A DNA stretch of 64,000 nucleotides, taken from NCBI RefSeq assembly GCF_014656135.1, contig NZ_BNBV01000010.1, positions 1 to 64,000 of the forward strand, read 5' to 3'. Below are positions 21,178 to 30,263 of this stretch, piece after piece. The notes beneath the pieces are model-generated. The model saw only the letters and a program-made list of their open reading frames with translations. It searched no databases and was not told where the DNA came from. Numbering within the stretch: position 1 is the stretch's first letter; each line of letters opens with the position of its first letter. This stretch comes from Streptomyces thermodiastaticus (lineage in GTDB: Bacteria > Actinomycetota > Actinomycetes > Streptomycetales > Streptomycetaceae). A program made the translations under genes and the position numbers.

Positions 21178-23376
21178 ATGCCACAGCCATCCGCGCAGGT
21201 GACCGCTGCCGAAATCTCCCGTATCGCCGGAGTCACCCGTGCAACGGTCAGCAACTGGCGTCGCCGGCACCCCGACTTCCCGGCGCCGTCCGGCGGCACG
21301 GACAGCAGCCCGCTGTACGACCTCCAGGCCGTCCGTGCCTGGCTCGCGTCCCGCGGACACGCATCGGCGGCCAGCCCACCGGAGGAACTCAGGACGACCC
21401 TCCGTCTCCACGCGCCGGGCGGCACCTCCGGCACCGGCAGCGCGGATCTGCTGCTGCTCACCCTGGCCGCCGCAGACCGCCCGGCCGACGAGCTCACCGC
21501 CACGGCGCAGCTGCCGGACACCGACCTGGCGGCCCGGGCGGAGCGCGACGTCGCCGCCCTGCCCGACGCCGTACCCGGCGCGCAGGACGTCCGCTTCCGG
21601 CCGGCCGACGCGCCCGTGCTCCGCGCGCTGTACGCCTGTGTCCGGGACGCGGGCGGCCGTGCCGCGGCCGACGTCCTGGCGGAGCGGGACCTGGAGGACA
21701 GCGCGGCAAGCGGTACCTACCGCACGCCGGCGCCCCTCGCCGACCTGCTGTCCCGTCTGCTCCCGGGCACCCCGTCACGTGTGTTGGACCCGGCCTGCGG
21801 CAGCGGCACTCTGCTGGCGGCGGCGGCCCGCCGGGGCGCCGGAGAGTTGTACGGGCAGGACATGCTGCCGGTACAGGTCCGCCGCAGTGCGGTGGAGCTG
21901 ATGCTCACGGCGCCTAAGGCCACGGTCACGGTGCGGGCTGCCGACAGCCTCCGCGCGGACGCGTTCCCTGATCTGTTCGCGGACGCGGTGCTGTGCAATC
22001 CGCCGTACGGCGTGCGGGACTGGGGCCACGACGAGCTGGCCTACGACCCGCGGTGGGCGTACGGCGTCCCCGCCCGCGCCGAGTCCGAGCTGGCCTGGGT
22101 GCAGCACGCTCTCGCCCATGTCACACCGGGCGGTCATGCGGTCCTGCTGTTGCCGCCGGCCACGGCGAGCCGCTCCTCGGGCCGGCGCATCCGCATCGAG
22201 CTGGTCCGCAGCGGTGCGCTGCGCGCGGTGATCGCCCTCCCGCCCGGGGCCTCGGTGCCGCTCCACATCGGGCTGCAGATCTGGATTCTGCAGCGCCCGG
22301 AACCCGGCGGCCTGGAACGCAGGTCCGTGCTGTTCGTGGACACGGCGGCGTCCGCGTCCGAGCCGACGGGACCTGCCGGTACGGCCGCCACGGCACGGAC
22401 GCGTGGCAGCAGCCGTTCCGCCTCGGTGGACTGGGCCGTGATCAGCCGGCGGGCGCTGAGCGCATGGCAGGCATTCACGAAGGACCCGGAGACTTTCGAG
22501 GGCGAGCCCGGAGTGGCGCGCGCGGTCACGGTGGTCGATCTGCTGGACGACGTGGTGGACCTCGCCCCGGCCCGTCTCGTCCGCGCGTCGCGGGCCGAGG
22601 TGGACCCGGCGGTGCTCGCCTCAAAGGCCGAGGCGGCACGGCTGGACCTGGTGACCGCCGCGAAGGCGCTCGGCCGGGCCGCCGGGTACGACGCCTGGAG
22701 CGCGGCCGGTGACCGCGCGCGCGAGTGGCGTGCTGCCACGGTGGCGGACCTGGCGCGCGGAGGGGCGCTCAGCGTGCTGCGCACCGGGCCCGAGAGCGGC
22801 GGGCGCGGACGCACGGACGACCGTGCCGGTGACGGGACTCCGTCCGCCGGCCGGCCGGTCCTCACCGCGTCGGACATCGCCGACGGGGTACCACCGACCG
22901 GGAGCGAGGCCGACCTGCACGCGGAGGCCGCGCCCGTGATCGCGGCCGGTGACGTCCTCGTGCGGGCGATGCCCGGCGGCCCCGGCCCGATGGCCCGGGT
23001 CGCCGGCGAGGAGGAGCGCGGGGCACTGCTAGGTCTCCACATCCACCTGTTCCGCCCGGACCCGGCGCGCCTGGACGCGTGGTTCCTCGCCGGGTTCCTG
23101 AGCGCGGAGGAGAACATCGCGGGCGCGTCGACAGGCAGCACGGTGCGCACGGTGAACCCCGGCCGGCTGCGCGTCCCCCTGCTGCCGCTGCAGGAGCAGC
23201 GGCAGTACGGGGAGGCGTTCCGGCGGGTGCACGCGCTGCGTACGGAGGCGCAGCGCGCGACACGGCTGGCGGAGGAGACGGCGCGGCTGCTGGCCGGCGG
23301 CCTCACGGGCGGCCAGCTGCTCCCGACGCGCAAGCCGGCATCAGGTGACCCCCGAGGTGACGTTTCACCCCGGTAG
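21178..23376 (+). CDS. N6-adenine DNA methylase with N-terminal HTH
   Basis: A 732-residue putative adenine methyltransferase. Residues 5-45 form a MerR/AlpA-like helix-turn-helix (ITAAEISRIAGVTRATVSNW type). A linker of about 120 residues leads to the HsdM-like catalytic domain with SAM motif LDPACGSGTLLAAAARR and catalytic motif LCNPPYG. The C-terminal ~200 residues, with LLPLQEQRQYGEAFRRVHALR, resemble the conserved end of an HsdS half, so the protein may carry its own target recognition. The ATG at 21178 lies 9 bp after CCAGGAC; a GTG at 21172 is possible. No nuclease is fused. It stands upstream of, and co-directional with, hsdMSR, with its own promoter region. Confidence 0.85.
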   Translation: MPQPSAQVTAAEISRIAGVTRATVSNWRRRHPDFPAPSGGTDSSPLYDLQAVRAWLASRGHASAASPPEELRTTLRLHAPGGTSGTGSADLLLLTLAAADRPADELTATAQLPDTDLAARAERDVAALPDAVPGAQDVRFRPADAPVLRALYACVRDAGGRAAADVLAERDLEDSAASGTYRTPAPLADLLSRLLPGTPSRVLDPACGSGTLLAAAARRGAGELYGQDMLPVQVRRSAVELMLTAPKATVTVRAADSLRADAFPDLFADAVLCNPPYGVRDWGHDELAYDPRWAYGVPARAESELAWVQHALAHVTPGGHAVLLLPPATASRSSGRRIRIELVRSGALRAVIALPPGASVPLHIGLQIWILQRPEPGGLERRSVLFVDTAASASEPTGPAGTAATARTRGSSRSASVDWAVISRRALSAWQAFTKDPETFEGEPGVARAVTVVDLLDDVVDLAPARLVRASRAEVDPAVLASKAEAARLDLVTAAKALGRAAGYDAWSAAGDRAREWRAATVADLARGGALSVLRTGPESGGRGRTDDRAGDGTPSAGRPVLTASDIADGVPPTGSEADLHAEAAPVIAAGDVLVRAMPGGPGPMARVAGEEERGALLGLHIHLFRPDPARLDAWFLAGFLSAEENIAGASTGSTVRTVNPGRLRVPLLPLQEQRQYGEAFRRVHALRTEAQRATRLAEETARLLAGGLTGGQLLPTRKPASGDPRGDVSPR

Positions 23377-23392
23377 GCACACGGCCTCCACA

Positions 23393-23422
23393 CATAGACC
23401 ACACCTTTGCGCATAGACCACA
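23393..23422. repeat. Paired direct repeats upstream of hsdM
   Basis: CATAGACCACA occurs twice (23393-23403 and 23412-23422), start-to-start distance 19 bp, close to two helical turns. It lies 80-110 bp before the hsdM start and is a candidate binding site for a repressor or activator of the restriction operon. Confidence 0.6.
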
Positions 23423-23499
23423 ATCGACAGGCCGTCCCGGCCGGCGAACCGGCCGGCACGGTGGGGTATGGGACATTCAGGAAGGATCCGGGGATCCCA

Positions 23500-25491
23500 T
23501 TGGACAGCAGTAAGCACACGGAGTTGGCGAACCACGCGTGGTCCGTCGCCGATCTCCTGCGGGGGGACTACAAGCAGTCCGAGTACGGCAAGGTCATCCT
23601 GCCGTTCACGGTGCTGCGGCGCCTGGAATGCGTGCTGGAACCGACCCGCGAGAAGGTCGCCGAGGTCGCGGAGCAGTACAAGGACGGCGACATCGACCCG
23701 GACCGCTTCCTGCGCCGGGCCTCGGGCCACTCCTTCTACAACCGATCACGCCTCACGCTGAAGAGGATCGCCGCGGACCCGCAGAACGCGGCGAAGAACC
23801 TGCAGGTGTATGTGGGGGCGTTCTCGGACAACGCGCGGGCCGTGCTGGACCGCTTCGAGTTCGCCCAGCAGGTCAGACGGCTGGACAGCGCGGGACTGCT
23901 CTACCAGGTCATCGGCAAGTTCACCGACCTGGACCTGCGCCCGGAGGTCGTGCCCAACCACAACATGGGCTACATCTTCGAGGAGCTGATCCGCCGCTTC
24001 GCCGAACAGTCGAACGAGACGGCCGGTGAGCACTTCACACCGCGCGAGGTCATCCGGCTGATGGTGCGGCTGCTGGTCGCCCCGGACGGCGACGCGCTGC
24101 ACCTGCCGGGTGTGGTGCGCACGGTCCTGGACCCGGCCTGCGGCACCGGCGGCATGCTCTCGGCGATGGACGACCTCATCAAGGAGCTGAACCCGGACGC
24201 CACCGTGGAGGTGTACGGGCAGGAGCTCAACCCGGAGTCCTGGGCGATCTGCCGGTCCGACCTCATGATCAAGGGGCAGAACCCGGAGAACATCGCCTTC
24301 GGCAACTCCTTCTCCGACGACGGGCACGCCCGCAAGACCTTCGACTACCTGCTGGCCAACCCGCCGTTCGGGGTGGAGTGGAAGAAGGTCAAGGACGAGG
24401 TCACGGCCGAGCACGAGAAGCTGGGCGACGCGGGTCGCTTCGGTGCGGGCCTGCCGCGCATCAACGACGGCTCTCTGCTGTTCCTCCAGCACATGATCTC
24501 GAAGATGAAGCCGGTCGACGTGAACGGCGGAGGCGGCTCACGCATCGCCATCGTCTTCAACGGGTCCCCGCTGTTCACGGGCGCGGCCGGCTCGGGAGAG
24601 TCCGAGATCCGCCGCTGGATCCTGGAGAACGACTGGCTGGAGGGCATCGTCGCCCTGCCGGACCAGCTCTTCTACAACACGGGCATCTCCACGTACTTCT
24701 GGATCCTGACGAACAGGAAGAGCCCGGACCACAAGGGCAAGGTCATTCTGCTGGACGCCCGCGACCAGTGGCAGAAGATGCGCAAGTCCCTGGGCGACAA
24801 GCGCAAGGAGCTGGGCCAGGAGCACATCGCCACGGTGGTCAAGCTGTACGGCGAGGCCCTGGCCGTGGCGGGCGACCCGGAGCACCCGCTGCACGGCAAG
24901 GTGAAGGTCTTCTGGAACGAGGACTTCGGCTACCAGCGGATCACGGTCGAACGCCCGCTGAAACTGCGGTTCGAAATCACGGAAGAGACGCTGGCGGCAC
25001 TGGAGGCGTCCAAGCCGATCCAGAAGCTGCCGCAGGCTGCGGCTTTGGCGGACGCCTTCAAGTCCCTGATGGGCGCGAGCTGGGGCACGAAGCAGGAGGC
25101 TTGGCTCGCATTGAAGGACGCGGTGGTGCAGGCCGGCGGGATGTGGCCCACGGGTGCGTCGTTCAACAAGGCGCTGCGCGAGGTCGTCGGGGTGCGGGAT
25201 CCGGAGGGTGAGGTGCAGCTCGTCAAGGGCCAGCCCGAGCCGGACCCGGAGCTGCGGGACTACGAGAACGTTCCGCTGGGCGAGGACGTCGAGGAGTACC
25301 TGAAGCGGGAGGTCCACCCGCATGTGCCGGATGCGTGGATCGACCACAGCAAGACGAAGATCGGGTACGAAATTCCGTTCACGCGGCACTTCTATGTGTA
25401 TGAGCCGCCTCGGCCGTTGGCGGAGATCGACGCGGAGTTGAAGGCGTTGGAGGCGGAGATCCAGGGGCTGTTGGGGGAGGTTACGGAATGA
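23500..25491 (+). CDS. hsdM: Type I restriction-modification system methylase subunit HsdM
   Basis: Methylates adenine in the sequence recognised by HsdS and forms the M2S core of a type I enzyme. At 663 residues, it begins with the HsdM N-terminal helical domain (ELANHAWSVADLLRGDY), followed by SAM motif LDPACGTGGMLSAM and catalytic motif LLANPPFGVEW. The C-terminal ~150 residues are a tail common to actinobacterial HsdM. The start is taken as TTG 23500 because the conserved N-terminus begins right there; GTG 23461 is an alternative. The stop overlaps hsdS (ATGA). Confidence 0.94.
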   Translation: MDSSKHTELANHAWSVADLLRGDYKQSEYGKVILPFTVLRRLECVLEPTREKVAEVAEQYKDGDIDPDRFLRRASGHSFYNRSRLTLKRIAADPQNAAKNLQVYVGAFSDNARAVLDRFEFAQQVRRLDSAGLLYQVIGKFTDLDLRPEVVPNHNMGYIFEELIRRFAEQSNETAGEHFTPREVIRLMVRLLVAPDGDALHLPGVVRTVLDPACGTGGMLSAMDDLIKELNPDATVEVYGQELNPESWAICRSDLMIKGQNPENIAFGNSFSDDGHARKTFDYLLANPPFGVEWKKVKDEVTAEHEKLGDAGRFGAGLPRINDGSLLFLQHMISKMKPVDVNGGGGSRIAIVFNGSPLFTGAAGSGESEIRRWILENDWLEGIVALPDQLFYNTGISTYFWILTNRKSPDHKGKVILLDARDQWQKMRKSLGDKRKELGQEHIATVVKLYGEALAVAGDPEHPLHGKVKVFWNEDFGYQRITVERPLKLRFEITEETLAALEASKPIQKLPQAAALADAFKSLMGASWGTKQEAWLALKDAVVQAGGMWPTGASFNKALREVVGVRDPEGEVQLVKGQPEPDPELRDYENVPLGEDVEEYLKREVHPHVPDAWIDHSKTKIGYEIPFTRHFYVYEPPRPLAEIDAELKALEAEIQGLLGEVTE

Positions 25492-26819
25492 TGGACTTCC
25501 AGCACGCCCTTCCTCACGGATGGGAAACGACCCGCCTCGATCGCGTCGCGACAGTCAATGCCAGGATCGGATGGAAGGCTCTCACAGCTTCAGAGTACCA
25601 ACCAGATGGTTACGCCTTTTTGGCTACACCTAATATCAAGGATCCCGAGATCGACTTCACCAATGTGAATTACATTTCGGAGTTCCGATACAACGAATCC
25701 CCCGAATTGAAACTACAGATTGGCGATGTTCTACTGGCAAAAGACGGCAACACCTTGGGCGTTGTCAACATCGTTCGCCGTCTGCCACGCGCTGCCACGG
25801 TGAACGGCTCAATCGCTGTGCTCCGCAGTTTCAACATGGAGCCACGTTTTCTTCGCTACGTCCTCCAGAGCAACTTCCTCCAAAGCCACATCAATGCCGT
25901 CAAGGACGGCATGGGCGTTCCCCATCTCTTCCAACGAGACATCAAGCGCTTCCAACTTCCTGCCCCTCCGACGGAGGAGCAGCGGCGCATTGCCGACTTC
26001 CTCGACGCCGAGACTGCCCGTATCGACCGCTTGATGCAGCTGCGCCGCACACAGGTGGCCTCCCTCGAAGAGCGGTACAGCACAGCAATCTCGGAACTGA
26101 CCACGCCCGGCATTAGCACGGCTCACACGCGGAATTCCACCTGGCCTTGGCTGCCAGAGCAGCTTGCTACGGCACGGTTGGGTTACCTGGCACGCGTGCA
26201 GTCGGGTGTCACCGTTCACGGTGCCCGCGCCCAAGATTCTGAGGACGCCACCTTTCCCTACCTCCGGGTAGCGAACGTACAGGGGGAGCGACTGGATCTC
26301 ACGGAAATCAAAGAGATCACCATTCCGCGCCCTATGGCCATGCGCTCAATGCTCCAGCCGGGCGATGTCGTCATGACGGAAGCGAATGGAAATCCGGACA
26401 ATCTCGGCCGCGGAGCCGTATGGCACGGCCAAGTCGCGAATATGGTCCATCAAAACCATGTGTTCGCCATTCGTGTCGACCGGGAGAAACTGATCCCGGA
26501 GTACCTTTCGGCACTTCTGGCGGCATCACACGGCCGCAGGTACTTCCGCTTCACCTCGACTCAAGTCGGAATTGCCACGACCAGCAGCTCAAAAGTACTC
26601 GACTTTCCAGTGCCGGTACGCACGATCTCGCACCAAGCGGCCATCGTCAGCGAATATGAATCGTTGAAGTCGGCGGCAGACCGCACACGCTCCGCCCTCA
26701 CACGTCAACTCTGCCTGTTGGCTGAACGCCGCCAAGCCCTCATCACCGCCGCTGTAACCGGCCAGCTCGACGTGTCCACCGCCAGCGGCCGCAACGTAAC
26801 CGAAGGAGTCACCGCATGA
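25488..26819 (+). CDS. hsdS: Type I restriction specificity subunit HsdS
   Basis: The 443-residue DNA-recognition subunit. It has two target-recognition domains (about residues 15-150 and 225-375), each followed by a conserved helical spacer: EEQRRIADFLDAETARIDRL in the middle and a LAERRQALITAAVTGQLDV segment at the end. The first domain, at about 25550-25760, is clearly lower in GC and uses codons such as TTT, AAT and ATT that are rare in the flanking genes, as expected for a recognition domain acquired by recombination. Both junctions are ATGA overlaps, so hsdMSR is one translationally coupled unit. Confidence 0.94.
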   Translation: MMDFQHALPHGWETTRLDRVATVNARIGWKALTASEYQPDGYAFLATPNIKDPEIDFTNVNYISEFRYNESPELKLQIGDVLLAKDGNTLGVVNIVRRLPRAATVNGSIAVLRSFNMEPRFLRYVLQSNFLQSHINAVKDGMGVPHLFQRDIKRFQLPAPPTEEQRRIADFLDAETARIDRLMQLRRTQVASLEERYSTAISELTTPGISTAHTRNSTWPWLPEQLATARLGYLARVQSGVTVHGARAQDSEDATFPYLRVANVQGERLDLTEIKEITIPRPMAMRSMLQPGDVVMTEANGNPDNLGRGAVWHGQVANMVHQNHVFAIRVDREKLIPEYLSALLAASHGRRYFRFTSTQVGIATTSSSKVLDFPVPVRTISHQAAIVSEYESLKSAADRTRSALTRQLCLLAERRQALITAAVTGQLDVSTASGRNVTEGVTA

Positions 26820-29800
26820 GCCCCGTGCACGACGAGTCCTCCTTCGGATCCGCCATCGTCGCCGCCCTCTGCGAGCGAGGCTGGCGTGAGGCGAACCCCG
26901 AGGACTACCAGGCAGACCTCGGGCTCGACACCAACGAGCTGTTCACCTTCATCGGCGCGACGCAGCCCGACGAGTGGGACGAACTGCTGACCGTCTACGG
27001 CGGCGATCCCAACGAAGCCCAGCGCGGCTTCGCTCAGCGCCTCGACCGTGCCATCGCCGACGACGGTTTACTCACGGTGCTTCGCAACGGAGTCAAAGAC
27101 CGCGGGGTCCGCATCCGCGTCGCCTACTTCAAGCCTAACCTGATCTCGGCCGACTCCGTCCTCGACGGCTACCGCGCCAACCGCCTCACCGTCGTCCGCG
27201 AACTCCCCTACGCCACCAAGCAGACCGACCGGGGTCACCGTCTCGACCTCACCCTGTTCCTCAACGGCATCCCGGTCGCCACGGCCGAGCTGAAGAACCC
27301 GCTCACGGGTCAGGGTGTCGAGCAGGCCAAGGAGCAGTACCGCACGGACCGCGACCCGACCGAGCTGATCTTCACGCGTCGCGTCATCGCGAACTTCGCC
27401 GTCGACCCGGACCTGGTCTTCGTCACCACGCAACTGCGCGGCAAGAACACCCAGTTCCTGCCCTTCAACACCGGATCGAACGGACCCGGCCAGCCCGGTG
27501 GTGCCGGCAACCCCGCGCCGGCCGCCCCCGGCGCCTACGCCACCTCCTACCTCTGGGAGGAGGTCTGGCAGCGGGACAACTGGCTGGATCTCCTTCAGCG
27601 TTTTGTGCACCAGCAGAAGCGCAAGACACCCGGCGGCGGCACCACCAAGTCGACGATCTTCCCCCGCTTCCACCAGTGGGACGTGGTGCGCAAGCTCACC
27701 GCGCACGCTGCCACGCACGGCGCCGGCCACAACTACCTGATCATGGCGTCCGCGGGCTCCGGCAAGTCGAACACCATCGGCTGGCTCAGCCACCGCCTGA
27801 GCGACCTGCACGCCGACACCAACCCGAGCGCGCTCGACCCGGAAGCCGTCGCCGACCGCCGCATCACGCCTGGCGAGCCGGTCTTCGACAAGGTCATCGT
27901 CATCACCGACCGCCGCAACCTGGACGCTCAGCTCCGGGAGACCGTCGGCAGCTTCTCGCAGACGGACGGCCTGGTGGTCAAGGTCGACGAGAAGCACGGC
28001 GCCAAGAGCGAGCAGCTCGCCCGTGCCCTCTCCCGGGACACCGGGAAGATCGTCACGGTCACCCTGCACTCGTTCCCTGCGCTGCTCGACTACCTGAAGC
28101 GCAACCCCACCGAGATCCAGGGCAGCCGCTTCGCCATCATCGTGGACGAGGCACACTCCTCGCAGTCCGGCGACGCCGCCACCGCCGTGAAGTCCGCGCT
28201 GCGCGATCTCGGTCTGGACGCCGACTCCGACGACGAGGGCGCCACCACGGTCACCGTGGACGACAAACTGAAGGCGAAGGCCGTCGAGCGCTCACGCGCC
28301 GCGAACCTCTCCTACTTCGCCTTCACCGCCACGCCCAAGGCGAAGACCCTCGAACTCTTCGGTATAGAAGGCATGGAGAACGGCAAGACCGTCTACCGTC
28401 CCTTCCACACCTACTCGATGCGCCAGGCCATCGAGGAAGGCTTCATCCTCGATCCGCTGCGCAACTACGTCACCTACAAGACCTACTGGAAGCTGGTGAA
28501 CCAGAACCCGGACGAGAAGGAGGTCGACCCCTCCAGGGCGAACTCCCTCCTCGCCCGGTTCGCGCTCACCCACGAGCACACCGTCTCCCAGCACGCCCAG
28601 GTGATCGTCGAGCACTTCGTCGCCCACACCCGCGGCCGGCTGGGCGGACGCGCCAAGGCCATGGTGGTCACGGCCTCCCGCCAGTCCGCCGTGCAGATGG
28701 CCCGTGCCATCCGCAGTTACATCAAGGACCGCGCGTACGACACGAAGTACCCGGACCTCGGCGTCCTGGTCGCCTTCTCCGGCTCCCTCACCATCGACGG
28801 CGCGGAGACCACCGAGAGCAAGGAGAACGGCGGTCTTCCCGAGAGCGCGTTGCCCAAGGCCTTCGCCTACACCCGTGCCGACGACAAAGCCGTCAAGGCC
28901 GGCGGCAAGGGGCAGCAGGAGTACCGGATCCTGGTCGTCGCGGAGAAGTACCAGACCGGGTTCGATCAGCCGCTTCTGACGACGATGTACGTCAACAAGA
29001 AGCTGACCGGTATCTCCGCCGTGCAGACGCTCTCCCGTCTCAACCGCACCGCGGAACGCAAGTCCCAGGCCGACCTGGCTGTGCTGGACTTCGTCAACGA
29101 GGCCGAGGACATCCAGGACGCCTTCCGCCCGTACTTCGAAGAGGCGCACACCCTGCCCTCCGACCCCAACCTCCTCTACACGGCCCAGAGCCGCGTGATG
29201 TCCGCCCCGGTCATCTCCGAACAGGACATGGACGAGTTCGTCGCCGCGTACTTCGAAGCGGAGGAGAAGGCCGGCGGCTCCCAGTCCAAGTGGGAGAAGC
29301 TGCACGCCGAGCTGTACCGGCTCCTGTCCCCCGCCGTCACCCGCTTCACTCACCTGCTGGAGAGCGAGGACGAGGACGACGTCGAGACGGCCGAGGACTT
29401 CCGGGCCAACCTCAACGACTACGTCCGCAAGTACGGCTTCCTCGCGCAGATCGTCCCGTACCACGACCCCGAGCTGGAACGGCTGTACCTCTACGGGCGC
29501 TACCTCCTCAACCGGCTGCCGCGCCGCGCGGACGGTGGCGTCGACATAGGAGAGATCGACCTCAGTCACCTGCGCCTCGAGAAGACCGGCGAGCACGATG
29601 TGTCTCTCCGGCCCGAGGGCTCCGCCGAGCTGAAGGGCTTCGGTGACGGGGTGGGCGGCGCCAAGGACGCCGAGAAGTCACTGCTGTCGAAACTGATCGA
29701 GCAGTTCAACGCCAAGTTCGGCACGGACTTCAGGGACGAGGACGTCCTCCCGGCCTTCAATGCCACGAAGGAGGACCCGAAGGTCCGGGCCGCCGCACTC

Positions 29801-29998
29801 GTCAACGACGAGACAAACTTCGGCATCGTCTGGGACAAGAAGTTCGAGGAGAACATGATGGACCATGTCTCCACGATCGCGACGCTCGGCAAGCGGTACT
29901 TCGGCACGGACCGCGACTTCAAGTCCAGTCTCGACCGCAGCGCCCGCCGCGCGGCCTGGCGGATGATCCGCCGGGAGGAGGGACTGGAGGACATCTGA
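26816..29998 (+). CDS. hsdR: Type I restriction endonuclease subunit HsdR
   Basis: The 1060-residue motor and nuclease subunit. The N-terminal nuclease domain carries the PD-(D/E)xK-like elements LDLTLFLNG and ATAELKNPL. The SF2 translocase has Walker A ASAGSGKSN (K317), DEAH at residues 444-447 and FTATPK. The C-terminal helical domain contacts the methylase core. All key motifs are intact, so the enzyme should be able to restrict unmodified DNA. Leu85 is encoded by TTA (27068-27070), the rare bldA-dependent codon, suggesting that restriction activity rises late in development while methylation does not depend on it. Confidence 0.95.
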   Translation: MSPVHDESSFGSAIVAALCERGWREANPEDYQADLGLDTNELFTFIGATQPDEWDELLTVYGGDPNEAQRGFAQRLDRAIADDGLLTVLRNGVKDRGVRIRVAYFKPNLISADSVLDGYRANRLTVVRELPYATKQTDRGHRLDLTLFLNGIPVATAELKNPLTGQGVEQAKEQYRTDRDPTELIFTRRVIANFAVDPDLVFVTTQLRGKNTQFLPFNTGSNGPGQPGGAGNPAPAAPGAYATSYLWEEVWQRDNWLDLLQRFVHQQKRKTPGGGTTKSTIFPRFHQWDVVRKLTAHAATHGAGHNYLIMASAGSGKSNTIGWLSHRLSDLHADTNPSALDPEAVADRRITPGEPVFDKVIVITDRRNLDAQLRETVGSFSQTDGLVVKVDEKHGAKSEQLARALSRDTGKIVTVTLHSFPALLDYLKRNPTEIQGSRFAIIVDEAHSSQSGDAATAVKSALRDLGLDADSDDEGATTVTVDDKLKAKAVERSRAANLSYFAFTATPKAKTLELFGIEGMENGKTVYRPFHTYSMRQAIEEGFILDPLRNYVTYKTYWKLVNQNPDEKEVDPSRANSLLARFALTHEHTVSQHAQVIVEHFVAHTRGRLGGRAKAMVVTASRQSAVQMARAIRSYIKDRAYDTKYPDLGVLVAFSGSLTIDGAETTESKENGGLPESALPKAFAYTRADDKAVKAGGKGQQEYRILVVAEKYQTGFDQPLLTTMYVNKKLTGISAVQTLSRLNRTAERKSQADLAVLDFVNEAEDIQDAFRPYFEEAHTLPSDPNLLYTAQSRVMSAPVISEQDMDEFVAAYFEAEEKAGGSQSKWEKLHAELYRLLSPAVTRFTHLLESEDEDDVETAEDFRANLNDYVRKYGFLAQIVPYHDPELERLYLYGRYLLNRLPRRADGGVDIGEIDLSHLRLEKTGEHDVSLRPEGSAELKGFGDGVGGAKDAEKSLLSKLIEQFNAKFGTDFRDEDVLPAFNATKEDPKVRAAALVNDETNFGIVWDKKFEENMMDHVSTIATLGKRYFGTDRDFKSSLDRSARRAAWRMIRREEGLEDI

Positions 29999-30005
29999 GC
30001 CGGTC

Positions 30006-30038
30006 GGGGCCCGGTAAGACGTGCGCGCACCGGGCCCC
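30006..30038. terminator. Terminator hairpin between hsdR and the DUF397 gene
   Basis: GGGGCCCGGT (30006-30015) pairs perfectly with ACCGGGCCCC (30029-30038). It lies between convergent genes and could serve both. Confidence 0.75.
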
Positions 30039-30059
30039 GGCACCTCTACCCCGCTGGAC

Positions 30060-30263
30060 TCAGCGTCCGGCGGCCATCCGCACGAAGCAGGCCCACGCTG
30101 CGGGCCCGAAGGAGAGCCTGGCTTCCGTCGGTCGCTTCGTGTCCCGGACATGGACGACGTCTGTGACGGTAGCTACTTCCACGCATTCACCACCGCCGCC
30201 GGTGCTGTAGCTGCTCTTGAACCAAGCTGCTTCTGGCACAACCTGCGCGGCACGGACGCTCAT
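30060..30263 (-). CDS. DUF397 protein
   Basis: A 67-residue protein with the DUF397 pattern WFKSSYSTGGGGECVEVA...VHVRDTKRP...FGPAAWACFV. In Streptomyces such small proteins pair with WhiJ-type XRE regulators and modulate them. The start overlaps the stop of the upstream regulator (ATGA), so the two are translated together. Confidence 0.93.
   Translation of the reverse strand: MSVRAAQVVPEAAWFKSSYSTGGGGECVEVATVTDVVHVRDTKRPTEARLSFGPAAWACFVRMAAGR

Noticed and set aside
25726..25734. ATGTTCTAC, the ArsR half-site, inside hsdS
   Set aside because: It lies within coding sequence in frame as Asp-Val-Leu codons, has no flanking match to the longer 15-bp form and no inverted partner; one chance 9-mer in 64 kb is expected.
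28286..28293. GAGCGCTC inside hsdR as another LacI-type site
   Set aside because: Only 8 bp match, it is coding, and it lacks the full GAGAGCGCTCTC palindrome.
19675..29998. A Dnd/Ssp phosphorothioation system around the DndB-like gene
   Set aside because: No cysteine desulfurase, DndC, DndD, DndE or Ssp component is in the window; only the DGQHR-type protein is present.
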